A DNA stretch of 64,000 nt from Norana najaformis (GCA_964023275.1 OZ029913.1:52592144-52656143); one strand, 5' to 3'. Positions 24,580-37,497 are shown, counted from the first letter of the stretch. Made by a program: numbers and translations. Notes: generated from the letters alone by a model not told the origin.

Positions 24580-25864
24580 ACGTCTGCCACCCTACTAGCG
24601 CTGAGTCAAGCAACAACACTAAGTGACCCGACAACGGCACCCTAGTCAAGACCAACTATCGACGATGCAACTACAGACGATGCAAAACTCCATCTGCCCT
24701 TGCCAGTTCAGGTTCCTTCGACGCCATCTCAAGGAGCGATTTAGACAATGTTGAAACCAACATGACAGTGAATGCAGAAGACACGAGAGCAATCTTGTCG
24801 TTGTTCAGTGCTATACTCAAGCAGCTTCTAACATCAATCACTTGTAATTGTACGGTAAATGTAATTGAGCATTTGTATGGCGCCTTTTCAAGACAGACTC
24901 TTCAGCCTAATTAATCTCTTGATACGGCTGATTTCGTCATGACAATAGATGTTATTCTGACTGCTGCCGCTTGGTCACAACGGCCAAAACTGAGCCGATG
25001 TGCTACCCACCGGAGGTGTCCGATGGGGAGTTGGCAACCAAAGTAGCCAACTGAACGTTGTTCTCTGGTCCAGAGTCTGACATGGTTGGCGAAGCGCCTG
25101 CTGCCACACTTTCGTGGAATTTAAAACTGTCCAACTTATTGTACTGAAGAAAGGCGTCTGTCGCTGATCAATGAATGCGTTCTTCGTCGCTCCCAACACC
25201 CAACACCTGGTTGATCTCCGACATTTGCATTCGGCAACCACCTGGTCTGGGCCCCCTGTGACGTTTATATGCTGTAGTCGAGTGTCACGGGTATCTGTTC
25301 CCGGTCCTCAGAAGTTAACGACGTATGCTGAGGCACTTGAACCATAATTAATTGATAGATCATCACACGTGGGTCCTATGCCAACGTCCGCGTCTAAATT
25401 TGGTACATTCGATTATTTCAGTACCGTCTTTGCCTTGAACAACAACTTCAGTCAGACAACAGCGTTCTATTCAATCGAGTCCTTTTTCTGGGCGCGGCAG
25501 TATCAAGGTACCCCACCACATCGCAAAATCACCCTGAATGACCAACATGATAGCCTAATGTAGACATTAGCATTCCACTGGAGAACGGACGTCCGCAGAG
25601 GAGGATGGATAGGGTAAAATGCTGAAAATGCAGACAAGAAGGGAGGGATTGGTCTAAAGTAGGTCATTTTTGCGGACGTCCTTATGGGCGACCCCTAGGG
25701 TGCCAGAAAGCTTGCAAGCATGAATGCATTACTCCATTATGAAATCATCACCATACTCTTGTTCAGCACTGGGTGACGCAGCCCATCTTAGCCATCGGGT
25801 GTGGTCACATCAGCAGCGAGTCTTTCATTCCGTAAGTATAGGCTATATATATATTATATATGTG

Positions 25865-25896
<32 letters not shown>

Positions 25897-26769
25897 CGGA
25901 GGGAGAGGGAGAGGGAGAGGGAGAGGGGAGAGAGGAAGATATGTAGAGAGAGAGACCTACTTTGCTCCCCGAGTAACCACTGATACGAGCTGTCGTTACT
26001 CTAACAAAATTTGTTTAGCGGTTTCTTCTGTCCATGCCCTTCTGCCTAGAGCCCTCCACCTATAAAACCCTATACAGTTGACGCCTAACACTGGAATGTT
26101 TTTAAGCTGTAGGCTTAAAAAGCACCCGTTCGTTATGGCTTTTCCCAACTAACTGTGTGATATGCTGGTGGTCACAACAAGCTTAGTGGCGCTTTAGGAA
26201 AAAAAGAGTTGAACTATTCTCTAAACAAAGGCTAATAGGCTGAATGTATTATTCAGCTAGGAGATCTAACGACTCTACAGTCACTTCACCATGATGAAGA
26301 TTTACCGTAAGAGGAATTCCCTATGCCACACAAGGAATCCAGGGCCGTAGTGCGCTCCCTTAGACACGTCGAATCGATGAAACCCGATAAAGACGTCGTA
26401 CTCCGTGCGATTTTCCTTCGTTCCATTGGCGACCGGCGTCTTCTTCAAGAGATTAAACGCATCGTGGAGCTCCTTACGACCCTTTTCACGCAGGGTCCGG
26501 TATTCCCTCCTGACGCACGGTCCTAACTCTTGCATTCCTCCGTCGGGTTTCGGTTTCGAACTCGGTTTGGCCAAGTCTTGAGTAAGGAATTTCTTTTCGT
26601 TGGTGGTTCTTTTCAGCGGTGGATGTGCCTTTAGGTCTTCCCACTCGCTCTTCAGCGTCTGGTGAGCAGGATTCGACGCCGGGTTCACGATCGCTGCCAT
26701 CACCAAGCGATGTAGTAGAATTGTTGAGACTCCAAAGACAGTAATCATCATATATAAGTGGGGTTTCAT
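23122..26769 (-). CDS. Secreted tyrosinase (type-3 copper oxidase), gene 3
   Basis: Predicted 419-aa tyrosinase, close paralogue of gene 2. Exons are 26306-26769 (Cu-A) and 23122-23917 (Cu-B), with a 2.4-kb phase-2 intron (TTACG/GTAAAT donor, TTTGTAG acceptor) at the shared position. Start is the first ATG, opening a hydrophobic leader (MKPHLYMMITVFGVSTILLH). Cu-A ligands are His131, His140 and His149 (GFHRF, GAHYGP, VWHRE). Cu-B ligands are His267 and His271 (NHNSVH) and His294 (DPVFYLHH). REYRTL precedes Cu-A as usual. The Cys-rich tail (KHCRSD ... WCNKAAGRC ... GGRC ... ACYSENC ... GICKC) matches gene 2. The Cu-B region reads HHVFVDC, where many tyrosinases have VDR or VDS. The intron carries a CT/AT microsatellite and a dispersed repeat. 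Secreted, apparently intact; substrate unknown. Confidence 0.93.
24510..24577. repeat. Compound (CT)n(AT)n microsatellite in tyrosinase 3 intron
   Basis: About 31 bp of CT followed by 37 bp of AT dinucleotides. Same compound order as the larger tract at 35.9-36.1 kb. Confidence 0.97.
25413..25700 (+). repeat. Dispersed repeat copy A (paired with 37.08-37.37 kb)
   Basis: Shares with 37075-37372 the ordered blocks TTCAGTAC, TTGAA-AACTTCAGTCA, GCGGCAGTATCAAG and a 3' part GCGGACGTCC-TATGGGCGACC. Both copies also translate to a similar short open stretch (FST--ALN-NFSQ) that ends in a stop. It lies in the intron of tyrosinase gene 3. The element type is not recognised. Confidence 0.7.
25846..25955. 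repeat. (AT)n(AG)n microsatellite
   Basis: AT dinucleotides followed by AG and GGGAGA repeats, in the intron of tyrosinase gene 3. Confidence 0.95.
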
Positions 26770-26913
26770 TTCGTATGCCTCCACCTAAGTTATACTGGAA
26801 AATAAAGAAAGGTAAAGTAAAGCAATCGCAAATTATGTAACGCGCTTTTAGCTATGACGCTATAGCAGTAGGCTTACATGGTCGCGTTGGTTCTAGCGTA
26901 ATAACCCTTGGCC

Positions 26914-27009
<96 letters not shown>

Positions 27010-27052
27010 CCCCGGGCAGTAACCCCCGAGGAAAATAACCCCCCTCCAGTTT
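26914..27052. repeat. (AAT)n microsatellite followed by C-tracts
   Basis: About 95 bp of AAT triplets, then three AATAACCCCC-type units (CCCCCGGGCAG, CCCCCGAGG, CCCCCCTCCAG). The minus strand therefore has closely spaced G5-G6 runs. It lies upstream of tyrosinase gene 3. Confidence 0.9.
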
Positions 27053-27996
27053 AAAGTCACTGGCCAATAATTTCCAAAAGCTACAAGTAAGCAAATGAAG
27101 AAAATATTTAACAATTTATTATTTCTTGCAAACATATTTTTAAATACTAATATGAAATAAATAGCAGTTTAGATAAGTGAGCTAATAATAAATGTTGTGT
27201 GCCATCCCGCGCAAATATCTCAGACAATTCGGTTCTTGTAGTTGGTCGACAATTTGCACTAGCACTGTTGTCAGCAAATCGTTTCCTTGGTGGACGTGTT
27301 GCGTGTCCCGCCAATAGTTGGTTGGATCTAACTGCTGTAATGTCTGGGCCTTTTGCAGGTCTATCAAAAGCCGCTAGAAATTCAAATGTAAGCTACCGGT
27401 GACTGCTTTAAAGCTGCAATGCCAATCTTCAATCGAATTGTTCAATTAGCAACTTCTGTGGCACCGATGTCTAAATAACAAGGCATCAGCCGATGTCGCA
27501 CTAAAACCAAGCCGTACTTAAGCCGATTAGTATAATCGGCTAATTAAATGCACATTAAAATACTCAAATTGATATTACACCTTACAAATATTCAACGCCT
27601 TTATGACTCAGTGCCATTGCCTATGCCGTCGCTTTCGCTGAAGTTCCCCTAAGGCCGATCCTGGCCTTAGGGAAAGATCAGCGAGGCGACTGCCTATAGG
27701 GCCTCATGCTTTACACAAGAACCCGTCGCTTTGGACCAGAAAACTATAACAAGCTTAAATTTGGTCGCTTGTAGATACGCGCAAATATTCTTATTTATTA
27801 AATTCAATTATTAAAATATTCTTCACTAAACCAGAAAGGGAGGAAGTCTTAATCTGACACATCCAGTATTTCATCCTGCAAGACAAAGAGGGAAGAGAGG
27901 AATGAGGAGCGAGTGGTTGTGTAGAGAGGAGAATTAGGGCTACATTGATAGCGGTGACCGATAAGCTTAAATACATGATACTGGGTGCGGAAACTT

Positions 27997-28014
27997 TCAG
28001 AGAGAGACAGAGAA

Positions 28015-28047
<33 letters not shown>

Positions 28048-28138
28048 AAGAGGAGAGAGACACAGAGAGAGACAAAGAAAGACACAGAGAGACAGAGAGA
28101 GACACAGAGAGACAGAGAGAGAGAGAGAGAGACAGAGC
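27997..28138. repeat. (AG)n-rich microsatellite
   Basis: About 140 bp of GA dinucleotides interrupted by ACA and AAAG units. Arg/Glu-rich and Ser/Leu-rich open frames across it are repeat artefacts. Confidence 0.95.
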
Positions 28139-28854
28139 GAAATATTAGAAAAAAGAAAGAGCCGGGTTAGTTTTAATTCCAGAGTTGAAACTTGATAGGC
28201 CTATATGCACTATGCGTACAGTAGGCCTATCGTACCTTCTGTTGTTCATCGACACAATCTTTGGATCTTTTCAAACACAGGCTGTCTGTCTTTTATGTGA
28301 TCACCATTGAAGCTTAAGGTGCAGATGATAAATATCTCTAAAAATGTCATTTAGCGTCCTCCTTCCCTCCTCTAGGACAGAGCTGCCTGAGGCAGGCGCA
28401 CCACTCGCCCCCCCCCCCTTAGTTGCATCACTGGATCTTAGCAAACGGTAAACCTATGAGGGGCAGAGTCTTACGTGGCGCTGTACCAAAGTTCTGTTAC
28501 AACTTTCACAAGAGTGCATTCAAAAAAGTAATGCTTACAGAGCTGCATCTCCTCGACATTCTGTAAATAGATCTACAGGTCTACAGTGCTAATGAAATTT
28601 GCAAATGGTAGACTTAATATTTAGAAAACATTCTTTACCTGTCTGTTCTCTCCGTTTTGTCGCAAAAGAATGTTTTATAAATAATGGAATGTTTCTTTCA
28701 TTAATTAAATGCTGTGAAAACGCCTTCATAAATACCCACAAGTTTTCAAATAAGACATGAAATGGAGTTACTTAATAGGGCCGTAAGCGGTCATCTTCAA
28801 CCGATGAACAGCCTACTTCCACGACGCGGTGACAGGACGAAAGAATACCTATAA

Positions 28855-29161
28855 AGAATGAGCACTTAATCTCTATCTAATATGAATGAGCACTTAATCT
28901 CTACCATAAATGAACAAGCACTTAATCTCTACCTAGAATGAATGAGCACTTAATCTCTACCTTAAATGAACAAGCACTTAATATCTACCTAGAATGAATG
29001 AGCACTTAATCTCTATCTTAAATGAATGCGCACTTAATCTCTACCTAGAATGAACGAGCACCTAATCTCTATCTAATATAAAAGAGCACTTAATCCTAAC
29101 CGAAAACGAATGAGCAGTTAATCTCTAATATGAATGAGTACTTAATCTGTACCTAAAATGA
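28855..29161. repeat. 28-bp minisatellite, about 11 copies
   Basis: Units of about 28 bp with core GAGCACTTAATCTCTACCTA followed by a variable GAATGAAT or TAAATGAA part. Eleven copies are diverged by substitutions and a few short deletions. Unrelated in sequence to the 37-bp satellite. Confidence 0.9.
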
Positions 29162-29197
29162 ATTGTAATCTTTGTAATTTAAGATTTATAAAGCGCA

Positions 29198-29253
29198 CCT
29201 TAGAGTAAAATTCAATAGGGAAGCTCCTTAGAGTAAAATTCAATAGGGAAGCT
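29198..29253. repeat. 28-bp exact tandem duplication
   Basis: The segment CCTTAGAGTAAAATTCAATA plus GGGAAGCT occurs twice head to tail with no differences (29198-29225 and 29226-29253). It lies just after the minisatellite. Confidence 0.93.
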
Positions 29254-29799
29254 CCCGACCTGAACAAGTAAAATCACTTTTAAACAGTACAGTCTTCAGG
29301 CGCCTGTTTCAGTCTTCAGTCTTTGCTGCGTTCTTTGATCTATAGGCCTACACTAAAAATAAAAGTTGGAATTAACCTTCAAGGATCAGTCCTCAGGTAT
29401 CTTCGTCTAGAGAAAAAATCCACGGATGCTTTTGAACCTAAAATAAGTCACGGGACTCTGCGGCAGATTCGGTCGTCTGCGTATCCAAGCAGCATATGTT
29501 GCTGCATTGATTTTAGAAGAAAATTGGAAGTCACAATTACTTAGTAGAGCTGGCCAAATAAGATAGGCCTACACAGATGTTTCTAACTTTGTATGCAAAT
29601 TACAATCTCATTTATAGGCCTACTCAGGTCAACACATACAAAAGGTGAATTGAAGCAGCATCGCACTTACGCATTGAATGAAAGCTATGGATATGAATCA
29701 GAATGTCTCTCCCGCTGTTTTCACTCTGAGCAAGAATAGGTGCAGTCTCTTAAACTAACCTTGAGAGACAGCTATCGATATGAAGAATTAGCGACTTCA

Positions 29800-29876
29800 T
29801 TTTTTGTGCCATCGGTTGATGCCTTGTGCATTAGACACTGGCGCATTAGAAGTTGCTAATTATTATTATTTAGCCT
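29800..29876 (+). mobile_element. SINE-like repeat copy with ATT tail
   Basis: Reverse complement of the unit at 10283-10410: GTGCCATCGGTTGATGCC, TTGTGCATTAGACACTGG and CGCATTAGAAGTTGCTAA, then ATTATTATT. Confirms that the ATT run belongs to the element's end. Confidence 0.75.
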
Positions 29877-29989
29877 TAACGTATGACTATTAACGATCTC
29901 TATAAACAATATCATATTAAAGCAATCGTCAGAAGTACTCAAAGTTTTTCAGCCGTTTAGGCTTTTCCAGACAGACAGTAGGCCTACAA

Positions 29990-30530
29990 GGCGTTTGTCT
30001 CTAAAGTCTTTTTAGTCTTAGTTGCCGGCATGTATACATTAGAAAGATCTTGATGATCGCAGCCAGAGTCGAGTAGGACCGACAGACAGCAACTTGGTTC
30101 TGTCCGTAAGATAGCTTGGTACACGGCTGTGAAGGCATTTGTACATCAGAAGAAACAGTTTTTATTTGACACGTTTGCCGATCTTCGACCTACGAAGCTG
30201 GTCCTGCAGAACAGGCGTGGTGTGATCGAACTTTCTCACTCGTGCAAAGAGGCGCATAGCAGCAGCATTAACGAATAATAATGCGATGCAGTAGGCCAAC
30301 ATAGGCCACGTTACAGTTGTCGTTCCAATATAACACCAGACTCTGTACGAGAATGCAAGTCGCGTCCCTCGTAAGAGACCGAGAGACAGACGTTAGTTGT
30401 CTTAGAATTGAAAGGCAGTTCCGCACAAGTCCAGTTATAAGAGACGTCACTGAAAGATGGCTGTCAAGGAGAAGACCGAAGTCTCGAACCTCACACCTTG
30501 GCTCGACCAATTTAATCGGCATCTTTCTCC
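29990..30530 (-). pseudogene. CR1/L2 reverse-transcriptase C-terminal fragment
   Basis: Minus-strand pieces in order: VRDFGLLLDSHLSV, LVRNCLSILRQLTSVSRSLT, CILVQSLVLYWNDNCN, NAAAMRLFARVRKFDH, TTPVLQDQ, LFLLMYKCLHSRVPSYLTD and LWLRSSRSF. This is the usual thumb and C-terminal order of CR1/L2-type ORF2. Frameshifts and stops separate the pieces. The RT catalytic core lies outside the fragment. Confidence 0.8.
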
Positions 30531-30708
30531 GTAAATACCTAACAGGCTGTATGCAAATGTACGAATGATGCAGTAAACAGAGAAAATTGGTTTTTACAGT
30601 AGAAACAAGTCTTAGAGTAGAAGTCTTCGCATAGGCCTAAGGAGTTTGGAACTGAGCTAAGGATCAAGATCAAGAACAAGTTATAGGAATGCCTACATGA
30701 CAGGCTTA

Positions 30709-33700
30709 CATACTGCTTACTATCATAAATACGTATGTCATATTCATACTTGCTTACTATCATAAATACGTATGTCATATTCATACTTGCTTACTATCAT
30801 AAATACGTATGTCATATTCATACTTGCTTACTATCATAAATACGTATGTCATATTCATACTTGCTTACTATCATAAATACGTATGTCATATTCATACTTG
30901 CTTACTATCATAAATACTTGTGTCATATTCATACTTGCTTACTATCATAAATACGTATGTTATATTCATACTTGCTTACTATCATAAATACGTATGTCAT
31001 ATTCATACTTGCTTACTATCATAAATACGTATGTCATATTCATACTTGCTTACTATCATAAATACGTATGTCATATTCATACTTGCTTACTATCATAAAT
31101 ACTTGTGTCATATTCATACTTGCTTACTATCATAAATACGTATGTTATATTCATACTTGCTTACTATCATAAATACGTATGTTATATTCATACTTGCTTA
31201 CTATCATAAATACGTATGTTATATTCATACTTGCTTACTATCATAAATACGTATGTCATATTCATACTTGCTTACTATCATAAATACGTATGTCATATTC
31301 ATACTTGCTTACTATCATAAATACTTGTGTCATATTCATACTTGCTTACTATCATAAATACGTATGTCGTATTCATACTTGCTTACTATCATAAATACGT
31401 ATGTCGTATTCATACTTGCTTACTATCATAAATACGTATGTCATATTCATACTTGCTTACTATCATAAATACGTATGTCATATTCATACTTGCTTACTAT
31501 CATAAATACGTATGTCATATTCATACTTGCTTACTATCATAAATACGTATGTCATATTCATACTTGCTTACTATCATAAATACGTATGTCATATTCATAC
31601 TTGCTTACTATCATAAATACTTGTGTCATATTCATACTTGCTTACTATCATAAATACGTATGTTATATTCATACTTGCTTACTATCATAAATACGTATGT
31701 TATATTCATACTTGCTTACTATCATAAATACGTATGTCATATTCATACTTGCTTACTATCATAAATACGTATGTCATATTCATACTTGCTTACTATCATA
31801 AATACTTGTGTCATATTCATACTTGCTTACTATCATAAATACGTATGTCATATTCATACTTGCTTACTATCATAAATACTTGTGTCATATTCATACTTGC
31901 TTACTATCATAAATACGTATGTCATATTCATACTTGCTTACTATCATAAATACGTATGTCATATTCATACTTGCTTACTATCATAAATACTTGTGTCATA
32001 TTCATACTTGCTTACTATCATAAATACGTATGTCATATTCATACTTGCTTACTATCATAAATACGTATGTCATATTCATACTTGCTTACTATCATAAATA
32101 CGTATGTCATATTCATACTTGCTTACTATCATAAATACTTGTGTCATATTCATACTTGCTTACTATCATAAATACGTATGTCGTATTCATACTTGCTTAC
32201 TATCATAAATACGTATGTCATATTCATACTTGCTTACTATCATAAATACGTATGTCATATTCATACTTGCTTACTATCATAAATACGTATGTCATATTCA
32301 TACTTGCTTACTATCATAAATACGTATGTCATATTCATACTTGCTTACTATCATAAATACGTATGTCATATTCATACTTGCTTACTATCATAAATACTTG
32401 TGTCATATTCATACTTGCTTACTATCATAAATACGTATGTCATATTCATACTTGCTTACTATCATAAATACGTATGTCATATTCATACTTGCTTACTATC
32501 ATAAATACGTATGTCATATTCATACTTGCTTACTATCATAAATACGTATGTTATATTCATACTTGCTTACTATCATAAATACGTATGTTATATTCATACT
32601 TGCTTACTATCATAAATACGTATGTCATATTCATACTTGCTTACTATCATAAATACGTATGTCATATTCATACTTGCTTACTATCATAAATACTTGTGTC
32701 ATATTCATACTTGCTTACTATCATAAATACGTATGTCGTATTCATACTTGCTTACTATCATAAATACGTATGTCATATTCATACTTGCTTACTATCATAA
32801 ATACGTATGTCATATTCATACTTGCTTACTATCATAAATACGTATGTCATATTCATACTTGCTTACTATCATAAATACGTATGTCATATTCATACTTGCT
32901 TACTATCATAAATACGTATGTCATATTCATACTTGCTTACTATCATAAATACGTATGTTATATTCATACTTGCTTACTATCATAAATACGTATGTTATAT
33001 TCATACTTGCTTACTATCATAAATACGTATGTCATATTCATACTTGCTTACTATCATAAATACGTATGTCATATTCATACTTGCTTACTATCATAAATAC
33101 TTGTGTCATATTCATACTTGCTTACTATCATAAATACGTATGTCGTATTCATACTTGCTTACTATCATAAAATACGTATGTCATATTCATACTTGCTTAC
33201 TATCATAAATACGTATGTCATATTCATACTTGCTTACTATCATAAATACGTATGTCATATTCATACTTGCTTACTATCATAAATACGTATGTCATATTCA
33301 TACTTGCTTACTATCATAAATACGTATGTCATATTCATACTTGCTTACTATCATAAATACTTGTGTCATATTCATACTTGCTTACTATCATAAATACGTA
33401 TGTCATATTCATACTTGCTTACTATCATAAATACGTATGTCATATTCATACTTGCTTACTATCATAAATACTTGTGTCATATTCATACTTGCTTACTATC
33501 ATAAATACGTATGTCATATTCATACTTGCTTACTATCATAAATACGTATGTCATATTCATACTTGCTTACTATCATAAATACGTATGTCATATTCATACT
33601 TGCTTACTATCATAAATACTTGTGTCATATTCATACTTGCTTACTATCATAAATACGTATGTCGTATTCATACTTGCTTACTATCATAAATACGTATGTC

Positions 33701-35888
33701 ATATTCATACTTGCTTACTATCATAAATACGTATGTCATATTCATACTTGCTTACTATCATAAATACTTGTGTCATATTCATACTTGCTTACTATCATAA
33801 ATACGTATGTCGTATTCATACTTGCTTACTATCATAAATACGTATGTTATATTCATACTTGCTTACTATCATAAATACGTATGTCATATTCATACTTGCT
33901 TACTATCATAAATACGTATGTCATATTCATACTTGCTTACTATCATAAATACTTGTGTCATATTCATACTTGCTTACTATCATAAATACGTATGTTATAT
34001 TCATACTTGCTTACTATCATAAATACGTATGTTATATTCATACTTGCTTACTATCATAAATACGTATGTTATATTCATACTTGCTTACTATCATAAATAC
34101 GTATGTCATATTCATACTTGCTTACTATCATAAATACGTATGTCATATTCATACTTGCTTACTATCATAAATACTTGTGTCATATTCATACTTGCTTACT
34201 ATCATAAATACGTATGTCGTATTCATACTTGCTTACTATCATAAATACGTATGTCATATTCATACTTGCTTACTATCATAAATTCGTATGTCATATTCAT
34301 ACTTGCTTACTATCATAAATACGTATGTCATATTCATACTTGCTTACTATCATAAATACGTATGTCATATTCATACTTGCTTACTATCATAAATACTTGT
34401 GTCATATTCATACTTGCTTACTATCATAAATACGTATGTCATATTCATACTTGCTTACTATCATAAATACGTATGTTATATTCATACTTGCTTACTATCA
34501 TAAATACTTGTGTCATATTCATACTTGCTTACTATCATAAATACGTATGTCGTATTCATACTTGCTTACTATCATAAATACGTATGTCATATTCATACTT
34601 GCTTACTATCATAAATACGTATGTCATATTCATACTTGCTTACTATCATAAATACGTATGTCATATTCATACTTGCTTACTATCATAAATACGTATGTCA
34701 TATTCATACTTGCTTACTATCATAAATACGTATGTCATATTCATACTTGCTTACTATCATAAATACTTGTGTCATATTCATACTTGCTTACTATCATAAA
34801 TACGTATGTTATATTCATACTTGCTTACTATCATAAATACGTATGTTATATTCATACTTGCTTACTATCATAAATACGTATGTTATATTCATACTTGCTT
34901 ACTATCATAAATACGTATGTCATATTCACACTTGCTTACTATCATAAATACGTATGTCATATTCATACTTGCTTACTATCATAAATACTTGTGTCATATT
35001 CATACTTGCTTACTATCATAAATACGTATGTCGTATTCATACTTGCTTACTATCATAAATACTTGTGTCATATTCATACTTGCTTACTATCATAAATACG
35101 TATGTCGTATTCATACTTGCTTACTATCATAAATACGTATGTCATATTCATACTTGCTTACTATCATAAATACTTGTGTCATATTCATACTTGCTTACTA
35201 TCATAAATACGTATGTCATATTCATACTTGCTTACTATCATAAATACGTATGTCATATTCATACTTGCTTACTATCATAAATACTTGTGTCATATTCATA
35301 CTTGCTTACTATCATAAATACGTATGTCGTATTCATACTTGCTTACTATCATAAATACGTATGTTATATTCATACTTGCTTACTATCATAAATACGTATG
35401 TCATATTCATACTTGCTTACTATCATAAATACGTATGTCATATTCATACTTGCTTACTATCATAAATACGTATGTCATATTCATACTTGCTTACTATCAT
35501 AAATACGTATGTCATATTCATACTTGCTTACTATCATAAATACGTATGTCATATTCATACTTGCTTACTATCATAAATACGTATGTCATATTCATACTTG
35601 CTTACTATCATAAATACGTATGTCATATTCATACTTGCTTACTATCATAAATACGTATGTCATATTCATACTTGCTTACTATCATAAATACGTATGTCAT
35701 ATTCATACTTGCTTACTATCATAAATACGTATGTCATATTCATACTTGCTTACTATCATAAATACGTGTGTCATATTCATACTTGCTTACTATCATAAAT
35801 ACGTATGTCATATTCATACTTGCTTACTATCATAAATACGTATGTCATATTCATACTTGCTTACTATCATAAATACGTATGTTATATT
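30709..35888. repeat. 37-bp satellite array, 140 units
   Basis: Head-to-tail repeats of a 37-bp unit beginning CATACTTGCTTACTATCA and continuing TAAATACGTATGTCATATT. The array spans 5,180 bp, exactly 140 x 37. One unit is a base short at the left end and one has an extra A (about 33169). Units fall into four main variants at the same sites: CGTATGTCAT (commonest), CTTGTGTCAT, CGTATGTTAT and CGTATGTCGT, with very few other changes. Variants recur in ordered blocks, for example two or three TTAT units, then two common units, then one CTTGTG unit. Each common unit contains the palindrome ATACGTAT. Both edges are sharp. No ORF crosses more than a few units. Confidence 0.98.
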
Positions 35889-35920
35889 CATGTTGGAATG
35901 TGGGCGGTTGCATCAGATGT

Positions 35921-35944
35921 CTTCCCGCTCTCTCTGTCTCTGTT

Positions 35945-36010
<66 letters not shown>

Positions 36011-36017
36011 TCTCTCT

Positions 36018-36097
<80 letters not shown>
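35921..36097. repeat. Compound (CT)n(AT)n microsatellite at satellite edge
   Basis: About 130 bp of CT with short TCTAT interruptions, followed by about 30 bp of AT. It begins roughly 30 bp after the last satellite unit. Confidence 0.96.
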
Positions 36098-36524
36098 CCT
36101 ATACTTCCTTGCATTGACAGATCGGATGCAATAAAGTCCGATGTTTAACAATAGGCAGCTTAATGAATCAAAACCATCGGTGCACAATGTTGAGATATTC
36201 GCAATCATTAACGTTTTATTAACAAGTCAGAAATAGTCCAACCTGTCAGAGAGTAATTTTAAAATTATTGACTATATTGATTTGAGGTTAATGAATAACG
36301 AATACAAAAAGGAGGAGGAAAATGCGCAATCGCGCTCTCCATATGGGAATATACTATAAGGGATTTTTATAGCGCCAGTCAGGTGGGTTCAAACCAAAGA
36401 TACCAATTGACGATAGCTAATTAATGGAAATCGAAAAACCTAAAGCAATGAATTAACTTTAACCTTTACCTGCAGCAGGTTCAGCCAAATGACCTTGACA
36501 TAAATCTTTGGGGGATCCGGACAA

Positions 36525-36640
36525 ATTCCCCCTGGACATTTCCCGCCGGAGATTTCCCCCTGTCATCTCCCCCCTGGAATTCTCCCCCCGAGCGTTTCAA
36601 TAGGATAAAAAACCTGGATATTCCCCCCCCCCAAAGTCCA
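36525..36640. repeat. Quasi-periodic C-tract region
   Basis: Seven C-runs (three to ten C) spaced about 12-20 bp apart in a TT/AT-rich frame, e.g. TTCCCCCTGG, TTTCCCGCCGG, TTTCCCCCTG, TCCCCCCTGG, TCCCCCCGAG and a final run of ten C. The minus strand is G-rich with potential for quadruplex formation. No coding sequence. Confidence 0.7.
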
Positions 36641-37074
36641 CAAAAATTAAACAATTTGTATCTATATGGACTTTTTTTAGTGCTTTGATGTTTGAGTGTG
36701 GAAATACAAACAATATTTATCAAAGACTTTTAATATAGCAACAAACTGAGTAAACAGTTTTCTAGAAAGGGTATTAATGCTTTGATGTAAATATAGCTTT
36801 ATTTAATTGTTGATATTTATTTGTTGAACAACCAGGCTTTTAATGCTTTCAGTCTTAATTAATGTTTACTCATTTTGATGCTTGAAGTAAATGTTTAATA
36901 AAGTTTTGATAGTTACTGAATCTGTTGCTATATAATCTGCCATGAATTTGTTTAAAAAGCAGTTGAAAAAACCACAGCGATGGACTCGGAAACTACAGCT
37001 AGTATACGTGGAAAAAACAAAATTATTTTAAACGGTTTTATTTACCTGTTAACATTATCTGTACGTATGGCTGT

Positions 37075-37372
37075 TTCAGTACAGCGTGCGCGTTGAATGC
37101 CAACTTCAGTCAAGAAGCAGGTCTCACTCTGTACTGCGCTGGATCTAATAAAGAAAGTCCCTTTGCTGTACGCGGCAGTATCAAGCTGTCTCACCCTGCA
37201 ACACATTTAACCGCGAAAGATCAGCAGCGTAGCTTAAGCGCAGGCCTCACTATTTAGTTGGAGTGCGGACGTTCGCAAAAGGGGATCGAGAGGGTAATGC
37301 CAAATGGGAGCAAGGGGAGGGAGGGGTCATAAGTAGGTTAACTTTGCGGACGTTCGTTATGGACGACCCCCA
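37075..37372 (+). repeat. Dispersed repeat copy B (paired with 25.4-25.7 kb)
   Basis: Second copy of the repeat in the tyrosinase 3 intron. Shared blocks are TTCAGTACAGC, AACTTCAGTCA, GCGGCAGTATCAAG and GCGGACGTTC ... ATGGACGACCCC. A conceptual translation here gives FSTACALNANFSQ and VRGSIKLSHPA before a stop at about 37255. I do not recognise the protein. Confidence 0.7.
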
Positions 37373-37497
37373 AATACAAACCAGAGCGCGGGTCCCAAAT
37401 GTTACTGCCCAAGCGGTAGGCCAGTACACGCATGGCGAAAAATCTCGAAGGAACATTGCTTTGGGTTATAGTAGGCTATATAAATGTAAATGTATAG

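Larger units (their letters stand above)
27090..29980. other. Repeat-rich intergenic DNA without genes
   Basis: No gene is recognised. Contents: a dispersed GGCACCGATGTCTAA...AAAACCAAGCC unit (27458-27520), an AG-rich microsatellite (27997-28138), a 28-bp minisatellite (28855-29161), a 28-bp exact tandem duplication (29198-29253), and a minus-orientation copy of the ATT-tailed SINE-like repeat (29800-29876). Confidence 0.5.

Noticed and set aside
30709..35888. CRISPR-like array (regular 37-bp repeats)
   Set aside because: Units are contiguous with no unique spacers, in an animal genome; it is a satellite.
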